Numbered from the stretch's first letter, positions 1-6,492 are shown. The stretch is 6,797 nt of DNA from Candidatus Sediminicultor sextus (GCA_014894735.1 JADBKX010000064.1:2378-9174), one strand, 5' to 3'. Notes: a model not told the origin generated them from the sequence alone. Numbers and translations: made by a program.

Positions 1-338
1 AAACCTACGAAGTTGCCCGAGAATATTTAAAACCTTTAAAAGATGCGCAAATTGACACTTTGATATTAGGCTGCACACACTATTCCTTTTTAAAAAGGGT
101 AATATCAGATATTATGGGTTCAGGAGTAATATTAATTGATCCATCTGTCAGCACCTCATTAACTTTAAAAGAAGTTCTAATTCAAAAGGGAATTTCAAAA
201 GAAGAAGGGAAAAGTAAAGAAAATTACTACACTACCAGTTTAACAGAGAAAGTAAAAAAAACTGCTAAAATCATTCTCAATAGTGATAATTTTGAAATCC
301 AAAAAGTAAAGTTAGAAGAATTAGGACATAATATTTAA
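1..338 (+). CDS. murI: Glutamate racemase, C-terminal part (5' end outside window)
   Basis: Glutamate racemase interconverts L- and D-glutamate in the cytoplasm, supplying D-Glu for peptidoglycan. The reading frame is open from position 3 (first codons read TYEVAREYL), so the gene begins upstream; about 111 codons are visible. The key signature is LILGCTHY at about positions 60-83, which carries the second catalytic cysteine and the adjacent Thr-His of the Asp/Glu racemase family. It is followed by the IDPSVSTS segment, matching the family's conserved Asp-containing stretch near the C-terminus, and then by a YYTTS-type strand and terminal helix. An ATG-like start at position 60 is really an internal TTG leucine codon. 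The gene ends at TAA 336-338 with no clear terminator immediately after it. A 261-nt gap separates it from ilvE, so it is probably a separate transcription unit. Identification is confident despite truncation. Confidence 0.93.
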   Translation, partial: TYEVAREYLKPLKDAQIDTLILGCTHYSFLKRVISDIMGSGVILIDPSVSTSLTLKEVLIQKGISKEEGKSKENYYTTSLTEKVKKTAKIILNSDNFEIQKVKLEELGHNI

Positions 339-388
339 TTAGCATTATGTGATTACAACCCAAAAATTAAAAGAAATGATAATGTAGA

Positions 389-406
389 GGCACGATGTAT
401 CGTGCC
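389..406. repeat. GC-rich palindrome GGCACGAT-GT-ATCGTGCC
   Basis: Two 8-base arms (389-396 and 399-406) are exact reverse complements around GT. As RNA this is realistically a 7-bp stem with a TGTA loop. It stands out because it is GC-rich in an AT-rich spacer. No T-run follows (the next bases are CACAGG), so it is a poor intrinsic terminator for murI, although it sits 50 nt past that stop codon. It looks like a small dispersed palindromic element of the REP-like kind; this is inference, since only one copy is in the window. Confidence 0.55.
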
Positions 407-416
407 CACAGGATAC

Positions 417-437
417 TGAATTCTGACTCCCGAACTT
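417..437. repeat. Three degenerate heptamers (TGAATTC-type)
   Basis: Positions 417-437 divide into TGAATTC, TGACTCC and CGAACTT, which share a (T/C)GA-start 7-bp pattern. The tract is short and degenerate, so alone it would be weak. It is listed because longer 7-bp periodic tracts occur at 464-529, 5370-5477 and 6531-6657. Confidence 0.35.
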
Positions 438-463
438 ATATGAGGGCTGTGCAATTTTGGTTA

Positions 464-529
464 TTCTATATTCTATTCGTTATACGCTAAAAAACGAGAT
501 ACGATTCACGAGATACGAGATGCGAATTA
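464..529. repeat. Degenerate 7-bp tandem repeat tract (CGAGATA type)
   Basis: The tract reads in 7-base units: TTCTATA, TTCTATT, CGTTATA, CGCTAAA, then three extra A, then CGAGATA, CGATTCA, CGAGATA, CGAGATG and CGAATTA. Most units begin with CG and end in an A/T-rich tail; CGAGATA occurs twice exactly. It lies between murI and the ilvE promoter and has no coding potential that I trust. Short tandem heptamer families (STRR) are known from filamentous cyanobacteria; this resembles them only in unit length. Related units appear in the other intergenic regions of this window. Confidence 0.7.
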
Positions 530-534
530 ATAGT

Positions 535-563
535 ATGTAATTATTGTAAAAATGTGTTAAAAT
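535..563 (+). promoter_or_regulatory. Probable ilvE operon promoter with extended -10
   Basis: TGTTAAAAT at 555-563 fits an extended -10 (TG, one base, then TAAAAT at 558-563, five of six matches to TATAAT). The hexamer 17 bp upstream (ATGTAA, 535-540) is a weak -35, as expected where an extended -10 compensates. Transcription would begin near 570, giving a leader of about 30 nt that just includes the Shine-Dalgarno. An alternative pairing is TTGTAA (544-549) with TAAAAC (567-572), also at 17 bp. This is the only promoter-like site I see ahead of the ilvE-to-pcrA operon. Confidence 0.42.
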
Positions 564-583
564 TATTAAAACTTTGTTTTGAG

Positions 584-591
584 AAGGAGGT
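584..591 (+). promoter_or_regulatory. Strong Shine-Dalgarno for ilvE
   Basis: AAGGAGGT lies 8 nt before the ATG at 600. It is a near-perfect anti-16S match and fixes the ilvE start. It contrasts with the last two genes of the operon, which have no recognisable SD and seem to rely on coupling. Confidence 0.85.
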
Positions 592-599
592 AAGAAAAA

Positions 600-1508
600 A
601 TGAAAGCTGAAAAAATCTGGATGGATGGGAAAATGGTCGATTGGGATGAGGCAAAAGTTCATGTATGCACTCATGCACTGCATTATGGGAGTGGAGTATT
701 TGAAGGTATAAGGGCTTACGAAACCGAGAGTGGGACCGCAGTTTTTAGGTTAAAAGAACATATTGAACGCTTATTTAATTCTGCAAAAATATTTAAAATG
801 GATATTCCTTATACAAAAGAAGATATTAGGGAAGCTATTAAAAATACTATAAAGGCGAATAAGCTTAAGAGTGGTTATATCCGTCCTTTAATCTATCGTG
901 GTTTTGAACAATTAGGATTAAATCCCTTCACATGTCCAGTTAATTGTACTATTGCTGTTTGGGAATGGGGTGCTTATTTAGGTGAGGAAGCATTAGTGAA
1001 AGGGATTAAAACTAAGATTTCGAGTTATGCCCGAAGTTATATAAATTCCACCTCTCAAAAAGCTAAAATTTGTGGAAATTACGTCAATTCTATATTTGCT
1101 AAGATGGAAGCAATTGAAGCAGGGGTAGATGAAGCTATCTTATTAGACACAAGAGGCTTTGTAACTGAGGGATCAGGTGAGAATATATTTTGGATTAAAA
1201 ATGGAATAATTTATACCACGCCTACTGCCACAGTGCTAGAAGGAATTACTCGAGATGCTATAATAAAAATTGCAGGGGATATGAACTACCAATTTCAAGA
1301 GAAGTATATCTGTCGAGATGAACTTTATATATCTGATGAGGTATTTTTTACCGGTACAGCGGCCGAAGTAACTCCTATCAGAGAAATTGATAATTATCAG
1401 ATCGGGGAAGGTAAGCGTGGCCCAATAACTAAAAATATTCAGAAAAAGTTTTTTGCTATCGCTAAAGGGAAAGAAGAGAAATACTTAAGTTGGCTTGATT
1501 ATATCTAA
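600..1508 (+). CDS. ilvE: Branched-chain amino acid aminotransferase
   Basis: This is a fold-type IV PLP enzyme that transfers the amino group of glutamate to the 2-oxo acids of valine, leucine and isoleucine, the last biosynthetic step, reversible in catabolism; it is cytoplasmic. At 302 aa it matches the family (E. coli IlvE is 309). The N-terminus (WMDGKMVDW) and HALHYGSGVFEGIRAY at about 25-40 are typical. The PLP Schiff-base lysine is K156 in AKICGNYVNS. E190 in FVTEGSGENIF should bind the pyridine nitrogen. LEGITRD (213-219) and GTAAEVTP (252-259) form the phosphate- and substrate-binding loops, and the C-terminus (GPITKNIQ, then SWLDYI) follows the E. coli enzyme closely. The start is set by AAGGAGGT at 584-591. 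It leads an operon with a second aminotransferase 59 nt downstream. D-amino-acid transaminase or ADC lyase are less likely, given length and C-terminal match. Confidence 0.96.
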   Translation: MKAEKIWMDGKMVDWDEAKVHVCTHALHYGSGVFEGIRAYETESGTAVFRLKEHIERLFNSAKIFKMDIPYTKEDIREAIKNTIKANKLKSGYIRPLIYRGFEQLGLNPFTCPVNCTIAVWEWGAYLGEEALVKGIKTKISSYARSYINSTSQKAKICGNYVNSIFAKMEAIEAGVDEAILLDTRGFVTEGSGENIFWIKNGIIYTTPTATVLEGITRDAIIKIAGDMNYQFQEKYICRDELYISDEVFFTGTAAEVTPIREIDNYQIGEGKRGPITKNIQKKFFAIAKGKEEKYLSWLDYI

Positions 1509-1567
1509 AAATAAAATAAAAGTGTCTGGCATAAAAGTTTCATTTTTACCAGAAAGGAAAGGAAAAG

Positions 1568-2758
1568 ATGACTATTTCGGAAAGAGTAAAAAATATAAAT
1601 CCATCCCAGACTTTGGCTATTACTGCCCAAGCATTAAAAATGAAGCAGGAAGGGAAGAAAGTAATCAGTTTTGCGGCAGGTGAACCTGACTTTGGTACTC
1701 CAGAAAATATTAGAGAAAAGGCTATTTCTGCTATTAGAGAAGGGTTTAGCCACTATACCGTGAGTTCAGGAATAATTGAGCTTAAAGAAGCTATATTAGA
1801 AAAACTTAAGAAAGATAATGAAGTAGAGTACAAAACTTCAGAGATAATTGTATCTAACGGAGCAAAACAGTGCCTTTTTAATACAATTTTAACTATTTGT
1901 AATCCAGGTGACCAGGTATTGTTACCTACCCCTTGCTGGGTTAGTTACACAGAGCAGATTAAATTTGCGGGAGCAGTCCCCATCTTTATTAATACTTATC
2001 AGGAGGAAGACTTTAAATTATCTGCTGCTCAGGTTGAAGAAAAGATAACTTCACGAACCAAATTACTTATTTTAAACAGCCCTAATAATCCTACCGGAGC
2101 TGTTTATGAACAAGAGGAATTAAAAAAGATAGCACAGCTTCTCTTAAAATATAATATCTATTGTATATGTGATGAAATATACGAAAAATTGGTTTATGAT
2201 AATGCAAAACATCTAAGCATAGCTTCCTTAAGTGATGAAATAAAAGAAAAAATTATTACTATAAATGGAGTTTCCAAATCTTATGCTATGACTGGCTGGA
2301 GAATTGGCTATGCTGCGGGTCCGGAAGATATTATCAAAGGAATGTCCAAAATCCAGGGGCACAGTACTTCTAATCCCAATTCTATTGCTCAAAAAGCCAG
2401 TGTGGAGGCTTTAAACGGGAAACAAGATGCTATCGAAGAGATGAGAAAAGCATTCGATGAGCGAAGGAAATATATGGTAAAAAGATTAAATGGAATAGAA
2501 GAAATTTCCTGTCTTAACCCAGCTGGAGCCTTTTATGCCTTTCCTAATGTAAGTAAAATATTAGATAGAGGAATTAAATATAATGGTAAGAAGATCATTA
2601 ATTCATTTGGCCTCTCAAATTTTATTTTAAAGGAAGCGGAAGTTGCTTTAATTCCGGGTAGTGCATTCGAAGCAGAAGGATATCTAAGGTTGTCTTATGC
2701 TGCATCTTTAGAAGATATTAAAGAGGGGTTAAATAGAATAGAAAATATTTTAAAATAA
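1568..2758 (+). CDS. Aspartate-type aminotransferase (PLP fold type I, AspB/AspC-like)
   Basis: This is a class I aminotransferase, most like the bacterial Igamma aspartate aminotransferases, which exchange aspartate/2-oxoglutarate with oxaloacetate/glutamate in the cytoplasm. It has 396 aa, the usual length. The N-terminal SFAAGEPDFGTP (34-45) and the HYTVSSGIIELKEAI region (62-76) are the family start. NGAKQCLFN (98-105) binds PLP phosphate; SPNNPTG (171-177) contains the cofactor-contacting Asn; D202 in CDEIYEK faces the pyridine nitrogen. K237 in SKSYAMTGWRIGYAAG is the Schiff-base lysine, and R374 in YLRLSYA binds the substrate alpha-carboxylate. The ATG at 1568 is preceded by purine-rich GGAAAGGAAAAG. 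Substrate is inferred from subfamily resemblance: some relatives act on other amino acids or prephenate, so I give no gene symbol. It lies 59 nt after ilvE and only 3 nt before the next gene. Confidence 0.9.
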   Translation: MTISERVKNINPSQTLAITAQALKMKQEGKKVISFAAGEPDFGTPENIREKAISAIREGFSHYTVSSGIIELKEAILEKLKKDNEVEYKTSEIIVSNGAKQCLFNTILTICNPGDQVLLPTPCWVSYTEQIKFAGAVPIFINTYQEEDFKLSAAQVEEKITSRTKLLILNSPNNPTGAVYEQEELKKIAQLLLKYNIYCICDEIYEKLVYDNAKHLSIASLSDEIKEKIITINGVSKSYAMTGWRIGYAAGPEDIIKGMSKIQGHSTSNPNSIAQKASVEALNGKQDAIEEMRKAFDERRKYMVKRLNGIEEISCLNPAGAFYAFPNVSKILDRGIKYNGKKIINSFGLSNFILKEAEVALIPGSAFEAEGYLRLSYAASLEDIKEGLNRIENILK

Positions 2759-2761
2759 ATT

Positions 2762-3226
2762 ATGAAAGAAAATCGCTTTGTGGTTTATAGATTGCAAAAA
2801 TTAGCAATTTTGCTCAGGATTTTAGGTTTTGATGTCCTGTATTTTCAAAATGATTATATATCAGTTATTCATCTGACTAAAAGAGAGTATAGAATTTTGT
2901 TATCCAGGGTAAAGTTTTTAAGAAAATTACCCTGGATTTTTTATCTTGATAAAGATGAACTTGACGGGCAATTAGAACAAATTATAAAAGAATTGAAATT
3001 AAAAGTAAATAAAGAAAATCTATTTAGTAGATGTTCAAATTGTAATAATTTCTTGCAAAAAGTTAAGGAAGAGGAGGTCAAAGGAGAGGTTCCCTTAGAT
3101 GTTCAAGGGAGAGGTTATTGGTTTAAAAGATGCCTTAATTGCGGGAAAATATTCTGGAATGGAAATCATATGCCAACTTTAGAAGAAAAGCTTAGGAAAA
3201 TTGGAGTTGTAGAAGAAAAAAAATGA
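2762..3226 (+). CDS. Mut7-C / DUF82-type protein with zinc ribbon, nuclease residues apparently lost
   Basis: The 154-aa protein matches the layout of the Mut7-C family (COG1656): an N-terminal PIN-like half followed by a zinc ribbon. Family features are LAILLRILGFDVLYF (14-28), ILLSR (45-49), the DKDELDGQLEQI stretch (63-74) and four cysteines, C91/C94 (SRCSNC) and C124/C127 (RCLNCGKIFW), then NGNH. The acidic residues expected of a PIN nuclease are absent: the usual FLVDxMLG start is FVVYRLQK, and the usual LTRD is LSRV (V50). No upstream extension is possible, because the preceding gene's TAA is in the same frame only one codon away (TAA-ATT-ATG). There is no SD, so translation probably couples to the aminotransferase; its own stop overlaps the pcrA start (ATGA). 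Whether it cuts RNA is doubtful; nucleic-acid binding through the zinc ribbon is an inference. Confidence 0.8.
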   Translation: MKENRFVVYRLQKLAILLRILGFDVLYFQNDYISVIHLTKREYRILLSRVKFLRKLPWIFYLDKDELDGQLEQIIKELKLKVNKENLFSRCSNCNNFLQKVKEEEVKGEVPLDVQGRGYWFKRCLNCGKIFWNGNHMPTLEEKLRKIGVVEEKK

Positions 3227-5370
3227 AGATATTGGATAATTTAAATTCGAGACAGCAGGAAGCAGTAAAAGTTAAAGAAGCTTCCATATTAGTTATTGCC
3301 GGTGCGGGTAGCGGAAAAACAAAAGTTCTGACCCACAGGATTGCTTATTTAATTTTTCAGAAGAAAATAGATCCCGGAAATATACTAGCTGTTACCTTTA
3401 CCAATAAAGCTGCTCAAGAGATGAAAAATAGGATTGAATTGTTAAGTAAAGTTATTTCCAATAGGAATATGATGAAAGGCTTATGGATGGGTACTTTTCA
3501 TTCTATCTGTGCACGGATTTTACGCCAGGAGATAGATATTCTGGGTTATGATAAAAATTTTGTTATATATGATAAAGGCGATCAGCTTAGTATGATAAGA
3601 AGGAGTCTTGGGACTCTCGATTTAGATAATAAAAAATATAGCCCCAATATTATTTCTTCTATAATAGACAGAGCAAAAAATAATTTAGAAGATGTAGAAT
3701 TGTTTGAATATAATGCTATAGGTTATTTTAAGAAAATTGTAGCAAGAGTTTACCAACAATATCAAATAAATTTATTCGAAAATAACGCTTTGGATTTTGG
3801 AGATCTAATTTTACTGACTGTGAAACTATTTAGAGAAAGACCTGAAATTTTAGAACATTATCAGAATAAATTTAGATTTATTTTAGTAGATGAATATCAG
3901 GATATAAACATAGCCCAATATCAGTTAGTAAAATTACTTTCGAACAGAGATCATAATTTATTTGTAGTAGGTGATCCTGATCAGAGTATCTATAAATTCA
4001 GAGGAGCTGACTTAAGCAATATTTTAAGATTTGAACAGGATTTTCCTCACAGTAGAGTAATTAAATTAGAACAGAATTATCGGTCTACTAAAGTTATATT
4101 AGAAGGAGCAACAAATCTGATAAAACACAATAAAAACCGGAAAGAAAAAGAGCTTTGGACCGATAAAAAGGGTGGAGAAAAGATAATGTGTTTTGAGGCA
4201 GCCAGTGCCCTGGACGAGGCGTTATTTGTCAGTCAAGAGATTATAAAATTAAACAAAGAAGAAGATAAGGCTTTTAAAAATTTTGCCATTTTATATCGGA
4301 CCAATGCCCAATCGAGAGCATTTGAAGAGATATTTAATAAACAAGGGGTCCCTTTTAGAATAGTGGGTGGTTTAAGATTTTATGAAAGAAAGGAAGTAAA
4401 AGACATTCTGGCATATCTGCGTTTTATTTATGATCAAAAAGACGGGGTGAGCTTTTTAAGGATCATTAATAATGCCAAATTAGGTATAGGCAAGATTACT
4501 TTAAGCAAAATAGAAACATTAGCCAGAAAAAGTAATTTAAATTTTCACCAAGCTCTAAAACAGGGATTAAGGGTAATAAAAATATCTACAGACAGGAAAG
4601 AAGCAATAAAAAAATTTACTTCCCTGATTGATGAACTTAATGAAAAGAAAAAAGAAATCAAGGGGAGCGAACTGCTCATAAAGTTAATAAAAAAAATCAA
4701 TTATTATGAGGAACTAAAAAAAGAAGGGGAATTCAAAGCTCAAAGCAAAATCGAAAATATAAAGGAATTGATTCTGGCGGTACAAGAGTTTGAAGAGAAC
4801 AACGAAGATAAATCTATAACTGCCTTCTTAGAGTACGTTGCTTTAATTACAGATATCGATCTTTACAAAGGAGAAGAGGATGTAGTTACAGTTATGACCC
4901 TGCATAGTGCTAAGGGTTTAGAATTTCCGGTAGTTTTTATTACCGGGTTTGAGGAAGGCATATTCCCCCATTCTCGTTCCTTGAATAGTGAGGAGGAATT
5001 AGAAGAAGAAAGAAGGTTATGTTATGTGGGGATGACCAGGGCAAAAGAAAGGTTATATTTGACTTATGCCTGGAGAAGAAATTTGAATGGTAATACCTTA
5101 TTTAACAGTGTTTCACGATTTATTTCTGAGATTCCAAAACATCTTAGAGAAGAAGCAGATATAGAAAAAGGAGAAGAAATTCCTTCACTTGATAATAGAA
5201 GAGAAAAAATTGAGGTAGCAGTGGGAGATAAGATAAGGCATGTGGATTGGGGAATGGGGGTTATATTAAATAAAATAGATACTAAAGATGATATTTTTAT
5301 AACTGTGGATTTTGAAAGAGTGGGATTAAAAAAGTTATCGGTGAATTTCGCACCCTTGGAAAAATTATAG
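3223..5370 (+). CDS. pcrA: UvrD/PcrA-type superfamily 1A DNA helicase
   Basis: This is an ATP-dependent 3'-5' DNA helicase/translocase for repair, replication-fork maintenance and removal of RNA polymerase or RecA from DNA. All SF1A motifs are present in its 715 aa: Q motif (LNSRQQEAV, 7-15), Walker A AGAGSGKT (26-33, K32), Ia TFTNKAAQEM (58-67), Ib MGTFHSICARIL (89-100), Walker B LVDEYQD (221-227), III GDPDQSIYKFRGAD (250-263), IV EQNYRST (283-289), V VMTLHSAKGLEFP (557-569) and VI YVGMTRAKERLYL (601-613, arginine finger R606). GGLRFYERKEVKD (382-394) and the 2B domain are intact. The C-terminal segment from about 666 (VAVGDKIRHVDWGMGVI) to the end resembles the PcrA Tudor-like domain that contacts RNA polymerase, which favours PcrA/UvrD over Rep. 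The ATG overlaps the upstream TGA (ATGA); no good SD is visible. The terminal TAG lies at the start of a heptamer-repeat tract. Confidence 0.96.
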   Translation: MKILDNLNSRQQEAVKVKEASILVIAGAGSGKTKVLTHRIAYLIFQKKIDPGNILAVTFTNKAAQEMKNRIELLSKVISNRNMMKGLWMGTFHSICARILRQEIDILGYDKNFVIYDKGDQLSMIRRSLGTLDLDNKKYSPNIISSIIDRAKNNLEDVELFEYNAIGYFKKIVARVYQQYQINLFENNALDFGDLILLTVKLFRERPEILEHYQNKFRFILVDEYQDINIAQYQLVKLLSNRDHNLFVVGDPDQSIYKFRGADLSNILRFEQDFPHSRVIKLEQNYRSTKVILEGATNLIKHNKNRKEKELWTDKKGGEKIMCFEAASALDEALFVSQEIIKLNKEEDKAFKNFAILYRTNAQSRAFEEIFNKQGVPFRIVGGLRFYERKEVKDILAYLRFIYDQKDGVSFLRIINNAKLGIGKITLSKIETLARKSNLNFHQALKQGLRVIKISTDRKEAIKKFTSLIDELNEKKKEIKGSELLIKLIKKINYYEELKKEGEFKAQSKIENIKELILAVQEFEENNEDKSITAFLEYVALITDIDLYKGEEDVVTVMTLHSAKGLEFPVVFITGFEEGIFPHSRSLNSEEELEEERRLCYVGMTRAKERLYLTYAWRRNLNGNTLFNSVSRFISEIPKHLREEADIEKGEEIPSLDNRREKIEVAVGDKIRHVDWGMGVILNKIDTKDDIFITVDFERVGLKKLSVNFAPLEKL

Positions 5371-5418
5371 CGTGTAGCGTACAGAATACAGTAATAAGTG
5401 ATATTTAATAAGTAATGT
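5370..5418. repeat. Degenerate 7-bp repeat tract, pcrA side of convergent junction
   Basis: Starting on the G of the pcrA TAG stop, the sequence divides into seven heptamers: GCGTGTA, GCGTACA, GAATACA, GTAATAA, GTGATAT, TTAATAA and GTAATGT. All but one begin with G and most end in A. The last units form the outer left arm of the 5408-5453 hairpin. No gene lies here. Confidence 0.6.
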
Positions 5419-5453
5419 GGGAGCTCGATTCATTGAGCTCCCACATTACTTAT
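5408..5453. terminator. Perfect 19-bp inverted repeat between convergent genes, possible bidirectional terminator
   Basis: Arms 5408-5426 and 5435-5453 are exact reverse complements (19 bp) around an 8-nt spacer GATTCATT; the core is TGTGGGAGCTC. It sits 37 nt past the pcrA stop and 20 nt past the foldase stop, the right place for one hairpin to end both transcripts. Neither side has the T-run of a classic intrinsic terminator, so it may instead be a transcript-stabilising structure or a dispersed palindromic element. The pairing is seen directly; the function is inferred. Confidence 0.65.
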
Positions 5454-5456
5454 GTA

Positions 5457-5477
5457 ATACGCGATACTCGATACTAT
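5457..5477. repeat. Heptamer repeat tract, foldase side (ATACTCG type)
   Basis: Three units, ATACGCG, ATACTCG and ATACTAT, continue the 7-bp pattern past the hairpin. The foldase stop codon (minus-strand TAG, 5474-5476) falls in the last unit. The 19 bases ACGCGATACTCGATACTAT at 5459-5477 recur exactly at 6602-6620, on the other side of the foldase gene. Confidence 0.7.
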
Positions 5478-6370
5478 TTTAATGCTTCTTCATTTATTTC
5501 GATTTCTACTTTACCCTTTAGTTCTTCTAAGAGATTATCAAAAGCTTCTTTTTGCTTGGTAGGAAGTAAGGTTTGAATTATTTCTTCTTTAACCTCTTCA
5601 AGAGATTTAACGATTTCTGGTTTTTTCTCAGTAATTTTAAAAATATTGAAATCGGAATCAGTTTTAACTACTTCGCTCAATTCTTCTATCTCTAAAGCGA
5701 AGATTATCTCTTCAATTTCTGGAATTACTGTGCCTTTAGTCAAGTATCCCAAATCTCCACCTTGGGCAGCACTGGAGCCGGTAGATTTTTCTTTGGCAAT
5801 TTCGCTAAAATCTCCTCCTGCCTTCAATTGTTCCAAAATAACTTGAGCCTCTTCTTCATTCGCTGTTGAAATATTATATAAATGGATTTGTTCTTTTTCG
5901 GTGAAACTACCCTTGTTTTGTTCATAGTATTCCGAAACCTCTTCGTCATTAACCTCTACTTTATCTAATATTTCTCTTTGTATTAAAGTCTGGACCAGTA
6001 TTTGTTCGGTCATTTTTTTTATCTGTTCTAATACGTCGTTATCTTTTTCTAACCCCATATTATTTGCTTCTTGAATCAGAAGTTTTTCAGAAATCACCTG
6101 GTCAAGCACCATACTTTTATCAAGTTGTAACTTATACTCTTCCGGTAGCTGTTCCCATATTTGATTAAACTCACCCAGTGTAATAGTTTGTCCCCCAAAA
6201 GAAGCTAATATAGTCTCAGGAGGTAAAATAGTTGCAACATCTTCTGGATTTGTTTCGGTAGCAGATGTCCCTTCAACAGCAAAAACAAAAGAAAAATTAA
6301 AAATTAAAAATACCAAAAGGCATAGAGTTAAAACAGTCGAGATTCTAAAAATATTCATTGATTTATTCAT
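5474..6370 (-). CDS. Secreted parvulin-type foldase (SurA/PrsA-like), active-site histidines replaced
   Basis: This exported folding factor for envelope proteins has 298 aa. Residues 1-31 form a Sec signal peptide (basic start, hydrophobic core about 11-30, likely cut after VFA). There is no lipobox, so the product should be soluble outside the membrane, SurA-like rather than lipoprotein PrsA. A SurA-type N-terminal helical domain runs from about 53 (ILASFGGQTITLGEF) to 150. A parvulin domain (about 159-250) is recognisable by LKAGGDFSEIAKEKSTGSS and AAQGGDLGYL. The two conserved histidines are both Asn: N166 where RHILV is usual (LYNIS), and N242 where YHIIK is usual (FNIFK). The C-terminal helix (about 255-298) is Glu/Lys-rich. 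The start is set by GGAAGGAG 7 nt upstream; a second Met at residue 5 is less well placed. It is convergent with pcrA and monocistronic here. Confidence 0.88.
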   Translation of the reverse strand: MNKSMNIFRISTVLTLCLLVFLIFNFSFVFAVEGTSATETNPEDVATILPPETILASFGGQTITLGEFNQIWEQLPEEYKLQLDKSMVLDQVISEKLLIQEANNMGLEKDNDVLEQIKKMTEQILVQTLIQREILDKVEVNDEEVSEYYEQNKGSFTEKEQIHLYNISTANEEEAQVILEQLKAGGDFSEIAKEKSTGSSAAQGGDLGYLTKGTVIPEIEEIIFALEIEELSEVVKTDSDFNIFKITEKKPEIVKSLEEVKEEIIQTLLPTKQKEAFDNLLEELKGKVEIEINEEALK

Positions 6371-6377
6371 TAAAAAG

Positions 6378-6385
6378 CTCCTTCC
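6378..6385 (-). promoter_or_regulatory. Shine-Dalgarno for the foldase
   Basis: On the minus strand GGAAGGAG lies 7 nt before the ATG at 6370, which decides for the first of two nearby in-frame ATG codons. Confidence 0.8.
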
Positions 6386-6419
6386 GAAATATATATATAG
6401 ATTGTAACGTGCAGTTTAA

Positions 6420-6448
6420 AGTTTATCATTTTTTAAAATTAAAGTAAA
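6420..6448 (-). promoter_or_regulatory. Probable foldase promoter
   Basis: On the minus strand TTTACT (-35, 6448-6443), a 17-bp spacer and TAAACT (-10, 6425-6420) are preceded by TGA, making an extended -10 (TGATAAACT). Transcription would start near 6413, with a leader of about 43 nt containing the SD. The -10 region (16 identical bases, AAAATGATAAACTTTA) is shared in the same register with the promoter of the divergent gene at 6662-6690, which raises confidence in both. Confidence 0.55.
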
Positions 6449-6492
6449 GATAATTTTTAAATTCTATTATGGTAAATTTTATCGGGGTAGTT

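Noticed and set aside
495..529. CRISPR-like array upstream of ilvE
   Set aside because: The repeats are 7 bp, degenerate and directly adjacent without unique spacers, and no cas gene is present.
480..683. 67-codon minus-strand open frame
   Set aside because: It overlaps the ilvE start, the ilvE promoter and a heptamer tract on the opposite strand, has low-complexity composition and no SD; it is a shadow of the real gene and repeat.
1526..1552. Possible hairpin in the 59-nt gap between ilvE and the aspartate-type aminotransferase (CTGG...CCAG with TAAAA/TTTTA inside)
   Set aside because: It has nine pairs with a 2-nt bulge, mostly A-T, and no T-run after it; it is too weak to call a terminator or attenuator, and the operon likely continues through it.
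1495..1683. 62-codon plus-strand open frame bridging ilvE and the next aminotransferase
   Set aside because: It is out of frame with both well-supported genes, lies mostly over the second aminotransferase, and resembles no family.
2721..2761. Shine-Dalgarno for the Mut7-C gene (AGAGGGG at 2721-2727)
   Set aside because: It lies about 35 nt before the ATG, too far to position a ribosome; coupling to the upstream gene is more likely.
5646..5846. 66-codon plus-strand open frame
   Set aside because: It lies wholly antisense inside the parvulin domain of the foldase; its Ser/Pro-rich product is what the complement of that domain gives.
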